NCBI GenBank assembly: GCA_014163555.1
Contig: JACJGO010000011.1
Location: 62,001 to 126,000, forward strand
Source: Flavisolibacter longurius
GTDB lineage: Bacteria > Bacteroidota > Bacteroidia > Chitinophagales > Chitinophagaceae
Length of the DNA stretch: 64,000 bases
Direction: 5' to 3'
The position numbers and the translations under genes are program-made. This document shows, piece by piece, positions 33,930 to 43,503 of the stretch (the first letter of the stretch is position 1; the number at the start of each line of letters is the position of its first letter). Below the pieces are notes generated by a model. That model was given only the letters and a program-made list of their open reading frames with translations, had not been told where the DNA came from and made no database searches.

Positions 33930-34273
33930 AGTAAATAGTTTGTATTTGTTGACATGCAACAAGACCGCAAAGGTCGACAAAGGCCGCAGCAAACGGGCAT
34001 TTTCAGGGGTGATCTTGCTCAGGAAAAAGATCCAAGTGGCATGAATTCTATCATAAAAATGCTTCAACTGAACAGTGGTTCCCCTACCGGTTATATTTTT
34101 CGAAATCCTCCTTTTATATCCCGCCAGGAGCAACTTTACATTTTTCCGTCAGGTGTGGTTTGCAAAAACATTTTCCAGCTTTGCAGAATCATTTGCTATG
34201 CTAAAAAATCAGCAAGAACCGGATTTTTCATCCGGCTTTCACACCAGATATTTACATTCTAAAACGGCTCTAT
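33930..34273. other. Intergenic region upstream of the AraC-MGMT gene
   Basis: There is no convincing gene. A palindrome CCGGAT-TTTTC-ATCCGG lies at 34219-34235, about 40 bases before the repair gene start. It could be a terminator for upstream antisense transcription or a regulator site; nothing decides between them. Confidence 0.45.
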
Positions 34274-35113
34274 ATGGAGGTTTCCGATACGTTGAATTAC
34301 GAACGCATTGCCACTGCCATTGACTATATCCATTCTCATTTCAGAGAGCAACCTTCACTGGAAGAAATTGCCGGCCATGTGGCCGTAAGCCCGTTTCATT
34401 TTCAGCGACTGTTTACCGAATGGGCAGGAACCAGCCCGAAAAAATTTCTGCAATACATCAGTGTAGAGCATGCAAAAAAAATCCTGCAGGAATCACAGGC
34501 TACTCTTTTTGATGCGGCAGAAAGCACCGGGCTTTCGGGAACCAGCCGGCTGCATCACCTGTTTGTAACCATCGAAGGCATGACGCCTGCAGCGTATAAA
34601 ACAGGCGGGGCCAGCCTGGTCATCCGCTACAGTTTTGCGAAAAGCCCTTTTGGGAAGTTGATCATTGCTTCCACGGACAAGGGCGTTTGCCATATGGCTT
34701 TTTGCGAGGAAGAAGGAATTGGCTTTGCCATACTTCAGAAGAAATTTCCCTGTGCTGATTTCCTGTCACAAACCGATGCGCATCAGCAAAATGCCCTGCT
34801 TATTTTTAATGACGACTGGAACCAGATGGACCGGATCAAACTTCATTTAAAGGGCACACCATTCCAGTTGAAAGTCTGGCAAACCTTGCTATCGATTCCC
34901 TCCGGCCGTTTGGCTACCTATGGTGATATTGCACGGCATACGGGATTTGCCGGTGCCAGTCGGGCCGTAGGAACTGCCATCGGAAGCAACCCGGTAGCCT
35001 TTCTGATTCCCTGTCACCGGGTGATCCAGGCCAAAGGCACCCTTGGGAATTATATGTGGGGGCACACAAGAAAAGCGGCCATTATTGGATGGGAGCAATC
35101 GAAAGTTCTGTAA
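34274..35113 (+). CDS. Ada-like AraC regulator fused to O6-methylguanine-DNA methyltransferase
   Basis: The protein has 279 residues. Residues about 8-105 are an AraC-type double helix-turn-helix (SLEEIAGHVAVSPFHFQRLF). Residues about 115-279 are an MGMT domain with the active-site IPCHRVI (Cys about 247) and the DNA-binding ATYGDIARHTG helix. It repairs O6-alkylguanine by suicidal transfer to this cysteine. The N-terminal zinc domain of E. coli Ada, which senses methylphosphotriesters, is absent, so regulation of its own gene by that route is not expected. A GNAT gene follows after 22 bases and is likely co-transcribed. Confidence 0.95.
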   Translation: MEVSDTLNYERIATAIDYIHSHFREQPSLEEIAGHVAVSPFHFQRLFTEWAGTSPKKFLQYISVEHAKKILQESQATLFDAAESTGLSGTSRLHHLFVTIEGMTPAAYKTGGASLVIRYSFAKSPFGKLIIASTDKGVCHMAFCEEEGIGFAILQKKFPCADFLSQTDAHQQNALLIFNDDWNQMDRIKLHLKGTPFQLKVWQTLLSIPSGRLATYGDIARHTGFAGASRAVGTAIGSNPVAFLIPCHRVIQAKGTLGNYMWGHTRKAAIIGWEQSKVL

Positions 35114-35135
35114 ACCCTTCAAAGCAACTGATACT

Positions 35136-35675
35136 ATGCGAATAGAAACGTGTACCCTGCACGATGTGGACGCCATCCTGGAACTGTACGAAGCGGCACG
35201 GATGCTTCAGCAGGAAAAACAAATGGTGGTGTGGCCCCGGTTTGAACGGGCCTTTCTTGAAAAAGAAATTGAGGAAGGCCGGCAATGGAAACTGGTGCAA
35301 AATGATATGATAGTTTGCAACTGGGCCATTGCGTTTGAAGACAAAGAAATATGGGAAGAAAGAGACCAGTCCAATGCCATCTATATTCATCGCATTGCTA
35401 CGCACCCTGCCTACCGGGGACAACGCTTTATTGATGCGCTGGTAGACTGGGCAAAGGCTTATGCAAAATGGTTGGACAAACGGTATGTACGGCTGGATAC
35501 GTTAGGCAACAACACAAAACTAATCTGGCATTATACATCGGCTGGTTTTGCATTTTTAGGAATGGTGAAACTAACGGAAACGGTCAACCTGCCGCAACAT
35601 TATCAGGCAGAACCCAATTGCTGTTTATTTGAAATTGATCTGCAGGCAAATCATCCTGGCAAACAAAAAAGATGA
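35136..35675 (+). CDS. GNAT family N-acetyltransferase
   Basis: The product is a 179-residue acetyltransferase. The core shows IYIHRIATHPAYRGQRFIDALVDWAK, the acetyl-CoA-binding loop (R/Q-x-x-G-x-A/G degenerate here), and YTSAGFAFLGMVKL near the end. The substrate is unknown. The start at 35136 is used because the longer frame from 35043 overlaps the repair gene and lacks family similarity. It probably shares a transcript with the AraC-MGMT gene, perhaps within a damage response. Confidence 0.9.
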   Translation: MRIETCTLHDVDAILELYEAARMLQQEKQMVVWPRFERAFLEKEIEEGRQWKLVQNDMIVCNWAIAFEDKEIWEERDQSNAIYIHRIATHPAYRGQRFIDALVDWAKAYAKWLDKRYVRLDTLGNNTKLIWHYTSAGFAFLGMVKLTETVNLPQHYQAEPNCCLFEIDLQANHPGKQKR

Positions 35676-35704
35676 TGGTTGCCTTTTATAAAAGGTAACC
35701 ATCA
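35672..35704 (+). terminator. Terminator overlapping the GNAT stop codon
   Basis: ATGATGGTTGCCTTTT and AAAAGGTAACCATCAT form a 16-bp stem with one G-U pair and almost no loop, followed by TTTAATTTTTTT. The TGA stop lies in the first arm. Confidence 0.85.
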
Positions 35705-35788
35705 TTTAATTTTTTTCTACGATAGAAGTTGTAAAATACCAATCACCCCACCAAATGCTTTCTCTATACGTTGGTTGTGCGGCACTGC

Positions 35789-36631
35789 TTAGTCTTTCTC
35801 CTCCTTTACCCACCGACCATGATCCGGCACGGCCTTTTCGTTCCAGTTTGCAAGCAGATCTTCAAGCCCCTGCTTCAACTCCGCTCCCTGCATGGCGGTT
35901 CCGTGCCCGGGAATTAAGATTTCGGGCTTTAGCAATTCCAGGCGCTTTACCGAATCAAGAGCGGCGTCCCAATCGGTGGTCAGGTAAACCGGCGGGCCGC
36001 ACACTTCTTCTTTTTGCACCAACACACGGTACATGGAATCCTGCTTTACCGTGATCAGTGCATCGGCCGAGATTAGCAACCTGTCGCTCTGCCGGAAAAA
36101 GGCAACCTGTCCCGGCGAGTGTCCGGGAACATGCACCCACTGCCAGTCGGGCAGTTCGGGAACGCTGCTATCGGGTGGCAATAATTGCAGGGCTTCATGG
36201 ATATCAATCGGTTCATTTGGATAATACGAAGAGATTTTCGCCAGCATACCACCTTCCACCGAGGTATCGGGCTCGGGATAGGCCTGCTCGCCGGTTAAAA
36301 ACGGAACTTCCATAGGATGTGCATACACGGGCACCCGCCATTCCAGGATCAGGTCAACAATGCTGCCCACATGATCAAAGTGTCCATGCGTAAGAAGGAT
36401 CGCCGATGGCGGGTTGCTATCGCCATATCTCTCAGCAGCAATTTTAATGATCTCGTCACCCGAATTTGGTATCCCGGCATCCACCAAAACCCACTTGCCG
36501 CCGGGCTTACCAATCATCACCAAGTTTACAATCTGGTTGGTATAATAGGCAACGTCCGGGCTTACTTCACGAAGTTTACCACTGTTTACAGAGGTCATCG
36601 GAATCACTTTGTTATCCTTGCTTTGCTCCAT
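35789..36631 (-). CDS. MBL-fold metallo-hydrolase
   Basis: This 280-residue protein has the zinc motif LLTHGHFDHVGSI (HxHxDH) at about residues 80-92, a downstream histidine in VHVPGHSPGQVAFF, an aspartate in LLISADALI and a histidine in IPGHGTAMQG. This is a complete metallo-beta-lactamase-fold binuclear site. The N-terminus has no signal peptide, so it is cytoplasmic. Relatives hydrolyse thioesters, lactones or phosphodiesters; specificity cannot be assigned. It is divergent from the amidohydrolase fusion gene, with about 150 bases between starts. Confidence 0.94.
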   Translation of the reverse strand: MEQSKDNKVIPMTSVNSGKLREVSPDVAYYTNQIVNLVMIGKPGGKWVLVDAGIPNSGDEIIKIAAERYGDSNPPSAILLTHGHFDHVGSIVDLILEWRVPVYAHPMEVPFLTGEQAYPEPDTSVEGGMLAKISSYYPNEPIDIHEALQLLPPDSSVPELPDWQWVHVPGHSPGQVAFFRQSDRLLISADALITVKQDSMYRVLVQKEEVCGPPVYLTTDWDAALDSVKRLELLKPEILIPGHGTAMQGAELKQGLEDLLANWNEKAVPDHGRWVKEEKD

Positions 36632-36777
36632 TGCTTTTTATTTGGAAAGAATTCAATCCCAAAGTTTATGCCACGGGAAGGCCATCTGTAAGATACCAAC
36701 TACCAACAACCGACATGCATCGTTTTACTTGCAACCTGCTCTTGCGTTATCTTTCCGCCTTTCAACTTTTCAGTACT

Positions 36778-39700
36778 ATGCAAATGAAAAAATGGCTGCT
36801 GGCGGTTTGTACCCTGCTGGTGTTGATTCCTGCCCTGTCTCAGGAAAAGAAAAAATGGGATGTAAGCAATCCGGAAGGTGAATACAAGAATGTGTCCTTT
36901 ACCGTAAACGAAGGCACCTGGATGAACCTCGACCTTTCGCCGGATGGCAAAGAGATTGTTTTTGACTTGCTCGGTGACATTTATACAATGCCTGCCAGCG
37001 GCGGTACAGCTAAGGTTCTCCGCGAAGGACTGGCCTACGAAGTACAGCCCCGCTTTAGTCCCGACGGCAAAAAGATCCTGTTTACTTCCGATGCCGGTGG
37101 TGGCGATAACATTTGGGTGATGGACCGCGATGGTAGCAGCGCCAAACAGATCACCAAAGAAACTTTTCGCCTGCTGAACAATGCAGCCTGGTCGCCGGAT
37201 GGCCAGTACATTGTTGCCCGCAAGCATTTTACCTCCGGCCGGTCGCTGGGCGCCGGCGAAATTTGGATGTACCATATCAGCGGCGGTGCCGGCATACAGC
37301 TAACCGCCCGAAAAAACGACCAGCAGGATGTGAACGAACCCACCGTATCATCGGATGGCCGCTATGTTTATTTCAGCGAAGACATGTACCCCGGTGGTGC
37401 TTTTCAATACAACAAAGATCCCAACAACCAGATCTTCGTGATCCGCCGGTTCGACCGCGAAAAAGGAACACTGGAAACTGTTACGGGTGGCCCCGGTGGC
37501 GCCGTGCGGCCACAGTTGTCTCGGGACGGCAAAACCATGGCCTTTGTAAAACGGGTCCGCACCAAATCGGTGCTTTACCTGCGCAACCTGCAAACCGGTG
37601 AAGAATGGCCGGTGTACGACAACCTGTCGAAAGACCAGCAGGAAGCCTGGACCATCTTTGGTGCTTTTCCGGGATTTGCCTGGACGCCGGACGACAAAGC
37701 TATCGTGACTTGGAGCAACGGCAAGATCAATCGCATTGATATCAGCAAGCCGAATACGTTTGCAGAAATTCCGTTTACCGCTACGGTCAACCAAAAGATT
37801 GCCAACACCGTTCGTTTTCAGCAAAACATCAACCCCGATGAATTTACGGTGAACGTCATCCGGCAGGCTGTTACGTCACCCGACGGCAAATGGCTGGTGT
37901 TTAATGCCCTCGGGTATTTATGGAAAAAAGCACTGCCGGAAGGAAAACTAGAACGCATTACAAAGGGAAACGATTTTGAATTTGAACCCTCCTTTTCTGC
38001 CGATGGCAAATCCCTGGTGTACACTACCTGGAACGATGTAAACGCTGGTGCCATTTATACGGTCAATCTGCAGGGGGCTCCGCGTCCGGTTAAGGTGACA
38101 GCGGAAAAAGGAATCTACCGCCTGCCGTCGTTTTCACCAGATAGGAAATGGATTCTTTTTCGAAAGGAAGGCAGCAGCGATGTGCTGGGAAATGCCTTTA
38201 CCGCACAGCCGGGGATTTATACAATGCCGGCTAACGGCGGAGAACAAACGTTTATCACAGCCCGCGGCGACAACCCACGATTCAATAAAAGTGGCGACCG
38301 TATCTATTACCAGGTGGGTGGCGGTACCAACCGCACCTTTGCCAGCAGTGATCGGAAAGGCCTCGACGAACGGGTGCACCTGAAAAGCATGTACGGCAGC
38401 CAGTTCACCGTTTCGCCGGATGAGCAGTGGATTGCCTTTATCGACCTGCACAATGTGTACATCGCCACGTTTCCTGCTGTTGGAAAAACCATTGACATTG
38501 GCAGCACCACGGCCGATTTCCCGGTGAAAAAAGTATCTCGCGATGCCGGTATCAACCTGCATTGGAACAATAACGGAAAGCAGTTGCACTATACCCTGGG
38601 CGACCAGTATTATACCATCAACCTAGAGGACCGCTTTGAGTTTGTAGCCGGAAGGCCCGACAGCGCTTTTGTGATCCCCGAAAAAGGGATTCCTGTAGGC
38701 CTTACCGCCAAAGCCGATAAACCCCAGGGCACGATTGCTTTCACCAATGCCCGCATCCTTACCATGAAGGGTGGAGAAGTGATCGAGAACGGCACCATCG
38801 TAGTGGAAGGCAATACCATAAAAGCGGTTGGCCGTTCGGGTGAGATTACTGTTCCCGCCGGGGCCAAAGTGATCAATGCCAGCGGAAAGACTATCATGCC
38901 CGGCTTTATTGATGCGCATGCCCACGGTGGTCATTTCCGCACGGGCATCACGCCGCAAAAGCACTGGCCTTATTATGCCAACCTGGCTTATGGCGTCACC
39001 ACCATGCACGACCCGTCGGCCAACTCCGAAATGGTGTTTGCCCAGAGTGAGCTGGTAAAAACCGGCCAGATGGTTGGACCAAGAATATTTTCTACCGGTA
39101 CCATCCTCTATGGGGCGGAAGGCGATTTTAAAGCGGTGATCAATACCATCGACGATGCCCGCAGCGCCTTGCGCAGAACAAAGGCCTTTGGCGCTTTTTC
39201 GGTGAAAAGCTACAACCAGCCGCGCCGCGACCAGCGCCAGATGATCATCCAGGCTGCCCGGGAGCTGGGTATGGAAGTGGTGCCCGAAGGTGGTTCGTTC
39301 TTTTTTCACAACATGAGCATGATCCTCGATGGCCATACCACCATAGAGCACAACATTCCTATTGCCAACCTGTACAAAGACGTGGTGGAGCTGTGGAAGG
39401 CTTCCGGCACAGCCTATACGCCTACCCTCATTGTTTCATACGGTGGTGTCAGTGGCGAGTACTACTGGTACCAGCATACCAACGTTTGGGAAAAAAGCCG
39501 TCTCTCCCGCTTTACGCCGCGGGGTGTGCTGGATACCCGCAGCCGTCACCGCACCATGCTGCCCGAAGAAGAATATGTAAACGGCCATATCCAGTTATCG
39601 AAGCAGGTGAAAAAGCTGCACGACGCCGGCGTAGTCGCCAACATGGGAGCGCATGGACAGTTGCAGGGACTGGGGGCTCATTGGGAAATTTGGATGATGC

Positions 39701-40047
39701 AACAAGGCGGCATGAGCAACATGGAAGCCTTGCAGACCGCTACCATCAACCCGGCAAAATCGCTGGGCTTCGACCAGTGGATCGGTTCCCTGGAGGTAGG
39801 TAAACTGGCTGACCTGCTGGTGATGGATCGTAACCCGCTGGAAAATATCCGCAACACCGAAAGCATTCTATACACCATGGTAAACGGCCGGTTGTATGAG
39901 GCTGAGACCATGAATGAAGTGGGCAATGCAAACAAACCCCGCCCGAAGTTTTACTGGGAAGCCCGGAGAAACTGGGAGGCATTCGGCTTTCAAAGCGAAA
40001 CGCATACCCAGGAACATAGCATTCATTGTCTTTGCGGGAAACAGTAG
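36778..40047 (+). CDS. Secreted beta-propeller (PD40/TolB-like) fused to amidohydrolase
   Basis: The 1089-residue protein has a signal peptide (MKKWLLAVCTLLVLIPALS). Beta-propeller repeats with SPDGK motifs fill about residues 30-650. An amidohydrolase barrel follows, with the metal motif GFIDAHAHGGHF, a conserved HNIP histidine region (TTIEHNIPI) and the C-terminal GSLEVGKLADLLVMDRNPL. The N-terminal half resembles the propellers of tricorn-type proteases. It likely hydrolyses an amide or peptide-like substrate outside the cytoplasm. MQMKKW at 36778 or MKKW at 36784 is the start; upstream codons to 36466 run antisense through the MBL gene. Confidence 0.92.
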   Translation: MQMKKWLLAVCTLLVLIPALSQEKKKWDVSNPEGEYKNVSFTVNEGTWMNLDLSPDGKEIVFDLLGDIYTMPASGGTAKVLREGLAYEVQPRFSPDGKKILFTSDAGGGDNIWVMDRDGSSAKQITKETFRLLNNAAWSPDGQYIVARKHFTSGRSLGAGEIWMYHISGGAGIQLTARKNDQQDVNEPTVSSDGRYVYFSEDMYPGGAFQYNKDPNNQIFVIRRFDREKGTLETVTGGPGGAVRPQLSRDGKTMAFVKRVRTKSVLYLRNLQTGEEWPVYDNLSKDQQEAWTIFGAFPGFAWTPDDKAIVTWSNGKINRIDISKPNTFAEIPFTATVNQKIANTVRFQQNINPDEFTVNVIRQAVTSPDGKWLVFNALGYLWKKALPEGKLERITKGNDFEFEPSFSADGKSLVYTTWNDVNAGAIYTVNLQGAPRPVKVTAEKGIYRLPSFSPDRKWILFRKEGSSDVLGNAFTAQPGIYTMPANGGEQTFITARGDNPRFNKSGDRIYYQVGGGTNRTFASSDRKGLDERVHLKSMYGSQFTVSPDEQWIAFIDLHNVYIATFPAVGKTIDIGSTTADFPVKKVSRDAGINLHWNNNGKQLHYTLGDQYYTINLEDRFEFVAGRPDSAFVIPEKGIPVGLTAKADKPQGTIAFTNARILTMKGGEVIENGTIVVEGNTIKAVGRSGEITVPAGAKVINASGKTIMPGFIDAHAHGGHFRTGITPQKHWPYYANLAYGVTTMHDPSANSEMVFAQSELVKTGQMVGPRIFSTGTILYGAEGDFKAVINTIDDARSALRRTKAFGAFSVKSYNQPRRDQRQMIIQAARELGMEVVPEGGSFFFHNMSMILDGHTTIEHNIPIANLYKDVVELWKASGTAYTPTLIVSYGGVSGEYYWYQHTNVWEKSRLSRFTPRGVLDTRSRHRTMLPEEEYVNGHIQLSKQVKKLHDAGVVANMGAHGQLQGLGAHWEIWMMQQGGMSNMEALQTATINPAKSLGFDQWIGSLEVGKLADLLVMDRNPLENIRNTESILYTMVNGRLYEAETMNEVGNANKPRPKFYWEARRNWEAFGFQSETHTQEHSIHCLCGKQ

Positions 40048-40119
40048 AGCGTTTGATAGTGGATATTAGATATTGGGATATTTTCTGTTTCCACTATAGC
40101 AAGCAAAGCGATTCATTTC

Positions 40120-40151
40120 AAAAACGCAGTACGGGTTTGTACTGCGTTTTT
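40120..40151 (+). terminator. Terminator after the propeller-amidohydrolase gene
   Basis: AAAACGCAGTAC and GTACTGCGTTTT form a 12-bp stem around GGGTTT, followed by TTC. Confidence 0.85.
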
Positions 40152-40329
40152 CATTATGGGAACAATCTTACTAAACCGCCGATATCTTTCTTTTTTGCCT
40201 ATTGCACATTGTCTTTTGCCCACTGGCTGTGCCTGCTTTATCCCTGAAAAACGCTTCGGGAGCACCTCGGCAGGAACCGCTCATCCTTTCTCCTTTCGGA
40301 TAAAACAAAACTATTATCTATGTTTGAGT

Positions 40330-40584
40330 ATGGCTGATCTAATCCTCCTGCTGTTAGGCCTGGCAATTTTTGCCGGCTTTTTTGTTCTCCTGTATCTCTT
40401 TCTCGACACCTATGTGAACCAGAAAGCAGAGCTGTACAATGAGCAGGTGCGGCGGAAAATCGACGCCATCGTCAGCGAACGGCTTGACCTCCTGAAAAAC
40501 ATCAGCGACACCAGCCGGCCGGAAAGTGTCCGCAGCCGCATCCAGGCCCTGCACCGGTTTACGGCAGAAGTAAAAAAATTCTGA
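40330..40584 (+). CDS. Small single-span membrane protein with cytoplasmic or periplasmic coiled coil
   Basis: The product has 84 residues. A hydrophobic helix LILLLLGLAIFAGFFVLLYL at residues 4-23 is followed by a charged helical tail with VNQKAELYNEQVRRKIDAI and RSRIQALHRFTAEVKKF. It is not recognised. It resembles membrane-anchored small accessory proteins in layout only. The start at 40330 begins just before the hydrophobic segment. Confidence 0.7.
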   Translation: MADLILLLLGLAIFAGFFVLLYLFLDTYVNQKAELYNEQVRRKIDAIVSERLDLLKNISDTSRPESVRSRIQALHRFTAEVKKF

Positions 40585-40913
40585 TCGGCAAAACATGCCG
40601 CTGCCGTTTTAAGAAATCGCCACAAATTCCGGGAAACCCAAGTTTGAACGGTTGCCTTCCTGCTACTTATCGTAATGACAGAACTTTCTGCATTGATAAA
40701 AACGTCTTCTGCTTAGAAAACTACCTTAAACTAATAGAAAGAAAGAAAACAGGCAGCCCTGCTACGGCAAGACTACCTGTTACTCCTATTATCAGGTGCC
40801 TTTTACAAATTCTTTTGGGAGTGATCAGTGAAGCAAGTAGCCTTACTGACCACTTTCCATTCTTACCGCTGTAAAACTGAATTCTGGCAGCATTACTCTA
40901 GCATGTGAACTTC
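40585..40913. other. Intergenic region, nothing recognised
   Basis: About 330 bases lie between the small membrane protein and the convergent methyltransferase gene. Short frames occur but carry no domain. No strong hairpin with a T-run was seen. Confidence 0.4.
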
Positions 40914-41771
40914 TCAGCGCATCACCGTTACCCTTAAAAAACTGGCATCGATCAGTGTCGTATGCGGTGAGCCGCTTTTGTTTTCCCTATGGAAAAGCTC
41001 TTCCAGTTCCCGCTGCAGGTCAGCATCCTTTCCTGTCTTCTCTGCCGCTTCGAATGCATTCATGGTAGGCCCATAAAAATGCCGGAACCGGCTGAGGAAT
41101 TCCGTTGGCGAAAACGGCGCCTGGAACGTATAGGTGTCCCGCACAAAACGGATAGAACCCGCCGGGATGCCGGCGCTTCCAAAGCGTTCGATCACATGTT
41201 CCTCCAAGCCCCAGAGCATGGGAGAGATAAACCCTTCCGGCGGCGGGGGCGCATAGGCTGTACTGATCTTCAGCAGTTGCGCCACAAAGGTGGGATCACC
41301 GGGAATCCAGTTACCCATCACAATGCGTCCACCGGGCCTTGTTACCCGAACCATTTCGCGGGCCACATCATAGGGCCGCGGTGCGAACATAGCACCAAAA
41401 ATGCTCACTGTGAGGTCGAAGCTGTTATCGGCTATGCCCTGCAAGTTGGTGGCATCGCCTTCTTCAAACGTAATGTTCTGTAGCCCTTCCACTGCCACCC
41501 GGGCCTTTCCGGCTTCTACGAGATTAGGAGCTATATCCACTCCTCGCACACGGGCGCCAAATTTTGCGGCGGGAATAGCGGTGGTGCCGTCGCCGCAACC
41601 AAGGTCCAGTACATCCATGTCGTTGCTGACACCAATATCAGCCACCAATGCGGCGCCACTTTGGCGCATGGTTTCGGCAATGCGGGTAAAGTCGCCTTTT
41701 TCCCATAAGGCTTTGTTGGGATTTGTTGCGGGCAGTGAAGCAGAGGTTTGCAGTGTTGTGGAATCGTTCAT
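40914..41771 (-). CDS. Class I SAM-dependent methyltransferase
   Basis: This 285-residue Rossmann-fold enzyme has motif I VLDLGCGDGTTAIPAA at about residues 55-70, an acidic motif II in GVDIAPNLVEAG, FEEGDATNL and the post-motif MVRVTRPGGRIVMGNW. The family (Methyltransf_25/11) includes ubiquinone/menaquinone-like and small-molecule methylases, but the acceptor is unknown. There is no signal peptide. It is monocistronic. Confidence 0.93.
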   Translation of the reverse strand: MNDSTTLQTSASLPATNPNKALWEKGDFTRIAETMRQSGAALVADIGVSNDMDVLDLGCGDGTTAIPAAKFGARVRGVDIAPNLVEAGKARVAVEGLQNITFEEGDATNLQGIADNSFDLTVSIFGAMFAPRPYDVAREMVRVTRPGGRIVMGNWIPGDPTFVAQLLKISTAYAPPPPEGFISPMLWGLEEHVIERFGSAGIPAGSIRFVRDTYTFQAPFSPTEFLSRFRHFYGPTMNAFEAAEKTGKDADLQRELEELFHRENKSGSPHTTLIDASFLRVTVMR

Positions 41772-41995
41772 GGCTTATCGATTTAGATTGTTAAGGAATG
41801 CGGCTTCCAGGGTGGGAAATGCGGGGTTTACAAAGGCGGGCGGGAAGGAAAGGTACCAACTCTTTTGCATTCTTTTCACTACAAGATGCCATCTTGCTTC
41901 TCCCAGCAGTATGAGTGGTAGCGACTGGAAAACGGCAAGATTACGCAAGGCTGCTTCTTACGAAACAGCCTTGCGTAATCAACCTACTCTCCTTT

Positions 41996-42888
41996 CTACC
42001 GGAAGACCTTTGTGGTAATGTTCTCACCGGCGACATATGCTTTTAAAATATAAACACCCGAGGCCAGTTCAGGCAGATCGATGAGAAGGAGCGGCACACC
42101 GGTCCTGCGCATCGACAGGTTGCACTGGTAAACCAGGCGTCCGTTTACGGTCAGCAGTTCGACTTTGTCCTCACTCCGTGGCGCTCCCTGCGTGGTGATG
42201 GTCACGTGAGTGTTTTGACAAAGGGATTTGGGAATACCCTGAATACGTTCTCTGTTTTTACTTCACCGATGTTGATGCGAACAACGGAGGAATAACTGAA
42301 CTTCTCGTCGACATCCACTTGCTTCAGGCGGTAATACAACAGTTTTGCATTTGCGCCAGCGCTTCGTTATCGGTAAAGTTGTATAACGGGTTTGTGTACT
42401 GTTGCCGGCGGTTGCCACTTGCCTAATCTTCTCAAACCGCACACCGTCCACCGATTTCTCCACGTTAAACGGTTTGCTACTGGCTTCATTCGCGGTAGCC
42501 CATGTCAGCACCACGGCTTCTCTTACCTGCTCGCCTTTAAAGCTGAGCCATGATACCATCAGGCCGATTGCACCCACCATGGTTACGGCTTCGCAGGCAT
42601 TCTTCCTTTCTTCCGCGTTCAGTACATTGTCGGTGGCCTGAGTAAAGAAGCAGTACGTGCTTCCGGGTCTGCCAATAAAGACAATCGCCGAATCCAGTAT
42701 ATTCTTCTGGTATAACGTGAAGGCACCACCGTTTTCCGAAACATACACGGCATATTCCCGTACACCGCTGCCACCGGCATCATCCGCACCACTCCACTGT
42801 AGCGTGATGGCCGTATCGCTTACTTCTGGCAGCGCAATCCTCTGGTGCTACCTCGTTAATGAAGCTGTTGCGGCACCTGCTGCATAGT
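41996..42888 (-). pseudogene. Frameshifted remnant of a T9SS type-A surface protein
   Basis: Minus-strand reading gives a recognisable C-terminal half broken across frames. A fibronectin-like part ALPEVSDTAITLQWSGADD and SVDGVRFEKIRQVATAG stays in one frame to TQTRYT. Then NFTDNEALAQ is in a second frame, and ANAKLLYYRLKQVDVDEKF through KTENVFRVFPNPFVKTLT in a third. Finally the sorting domain VTITTQG...LASGVYILKAYVAGENITTKVFR is in the first frame again. Each of these three breaks is repaired by adding one base. A further break lies near 42840. The N-terminal part and signal peptide are absent. It is a dead fragment unless the breaks are sequencing errors. Confidence 0.88.
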
Positions 42889-42962
42889 ATGTACGTTTAT
42901 AGGTATTGAAAATTATTTATTAATGTAAATGGGAAAATTCTTGCGTAAACTAGCGGAGATCC

Positions 42963-43418
42963 CTACCCTTTTTCGGGCACTTTCTGGTAGGTGTGCCGGC
43001 TTCCGCCATCGGTGGGAAAATAACCGGAGACCAAGATCAGTTTATCGCCGTTACGCTGGAAAAAAGTTTTGGGAGCTGATGGCTCATCTTCGAAAATAAT
43101 CCGCTGGGTAAATTCGCCGGGAGGCAATTGCAAGCCCACTTCTTTTTGAACGGTGGAATCCATTTCTAACCGGTACGCACCGCTTTTTTCGAGGGCACCA
43201 TTCCGGTACCGCTCATAGGTTGTGGCCGTAAACCGGTAGCGATCGCCATTGCCTTCGGCGTGTTGCCGGGTTGGGATCATGCCGCTTTGGTCTTCCCGCA
43301 ACTCCCAGGTGCCAATCAGGGCTGTGGCATCGGCCGCCTCCGTGTTTACCTTCCGGTTGCAGGCAAAGACGGCTGCCAGTACAGCACAAAAAAGGAACAG
43401 GAGACATTTATTCTGCAT
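42963..43418 (-). CDS. Hypothetical lipoprotein, lipocalin-like size
   Basis: The product has 151 residues with a lipobox in VLAAVFACNRK (Cys about 20). The mature part begins with a lipocalin-like LIGTWELREDQSG and continues as beta-rich sequence (YRFTATTYERYRNG, GAYRLEMDSTV). That GTW start is shared by many small Bacteroidota lipoproteins of unknown role. No ligand or partner can be proposed. Confidence 0.8.
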   Translation of the reverse strand: MQNKCLLFLFCAVLAAVFACNRKVNTEAADATALIGTWELREDQSGMIPTRQHAEGNGDRYRFTATTYERYRNGALEKSGAYRLEMDSTVQKEVGLQLPPGEFTQRIIFEDEPSAPKTFFQRNGDKLILVSGYFPTDGGSRHTYQKVPEKG

Positions 43419-43503
43419 ACAATTGGATTAAGGAGACAAGAAAGTTTCAGCGAACTAAAGATAGGGCAAGCTTGTAATCTGTAACATAACAACGCAACAG
43501 AAA

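Noticed and set aside
38623-39351. 242-codon minus-strand frame
   Set aside because: It is antisense to the amidohydrolase domain with its metal-binding motif.
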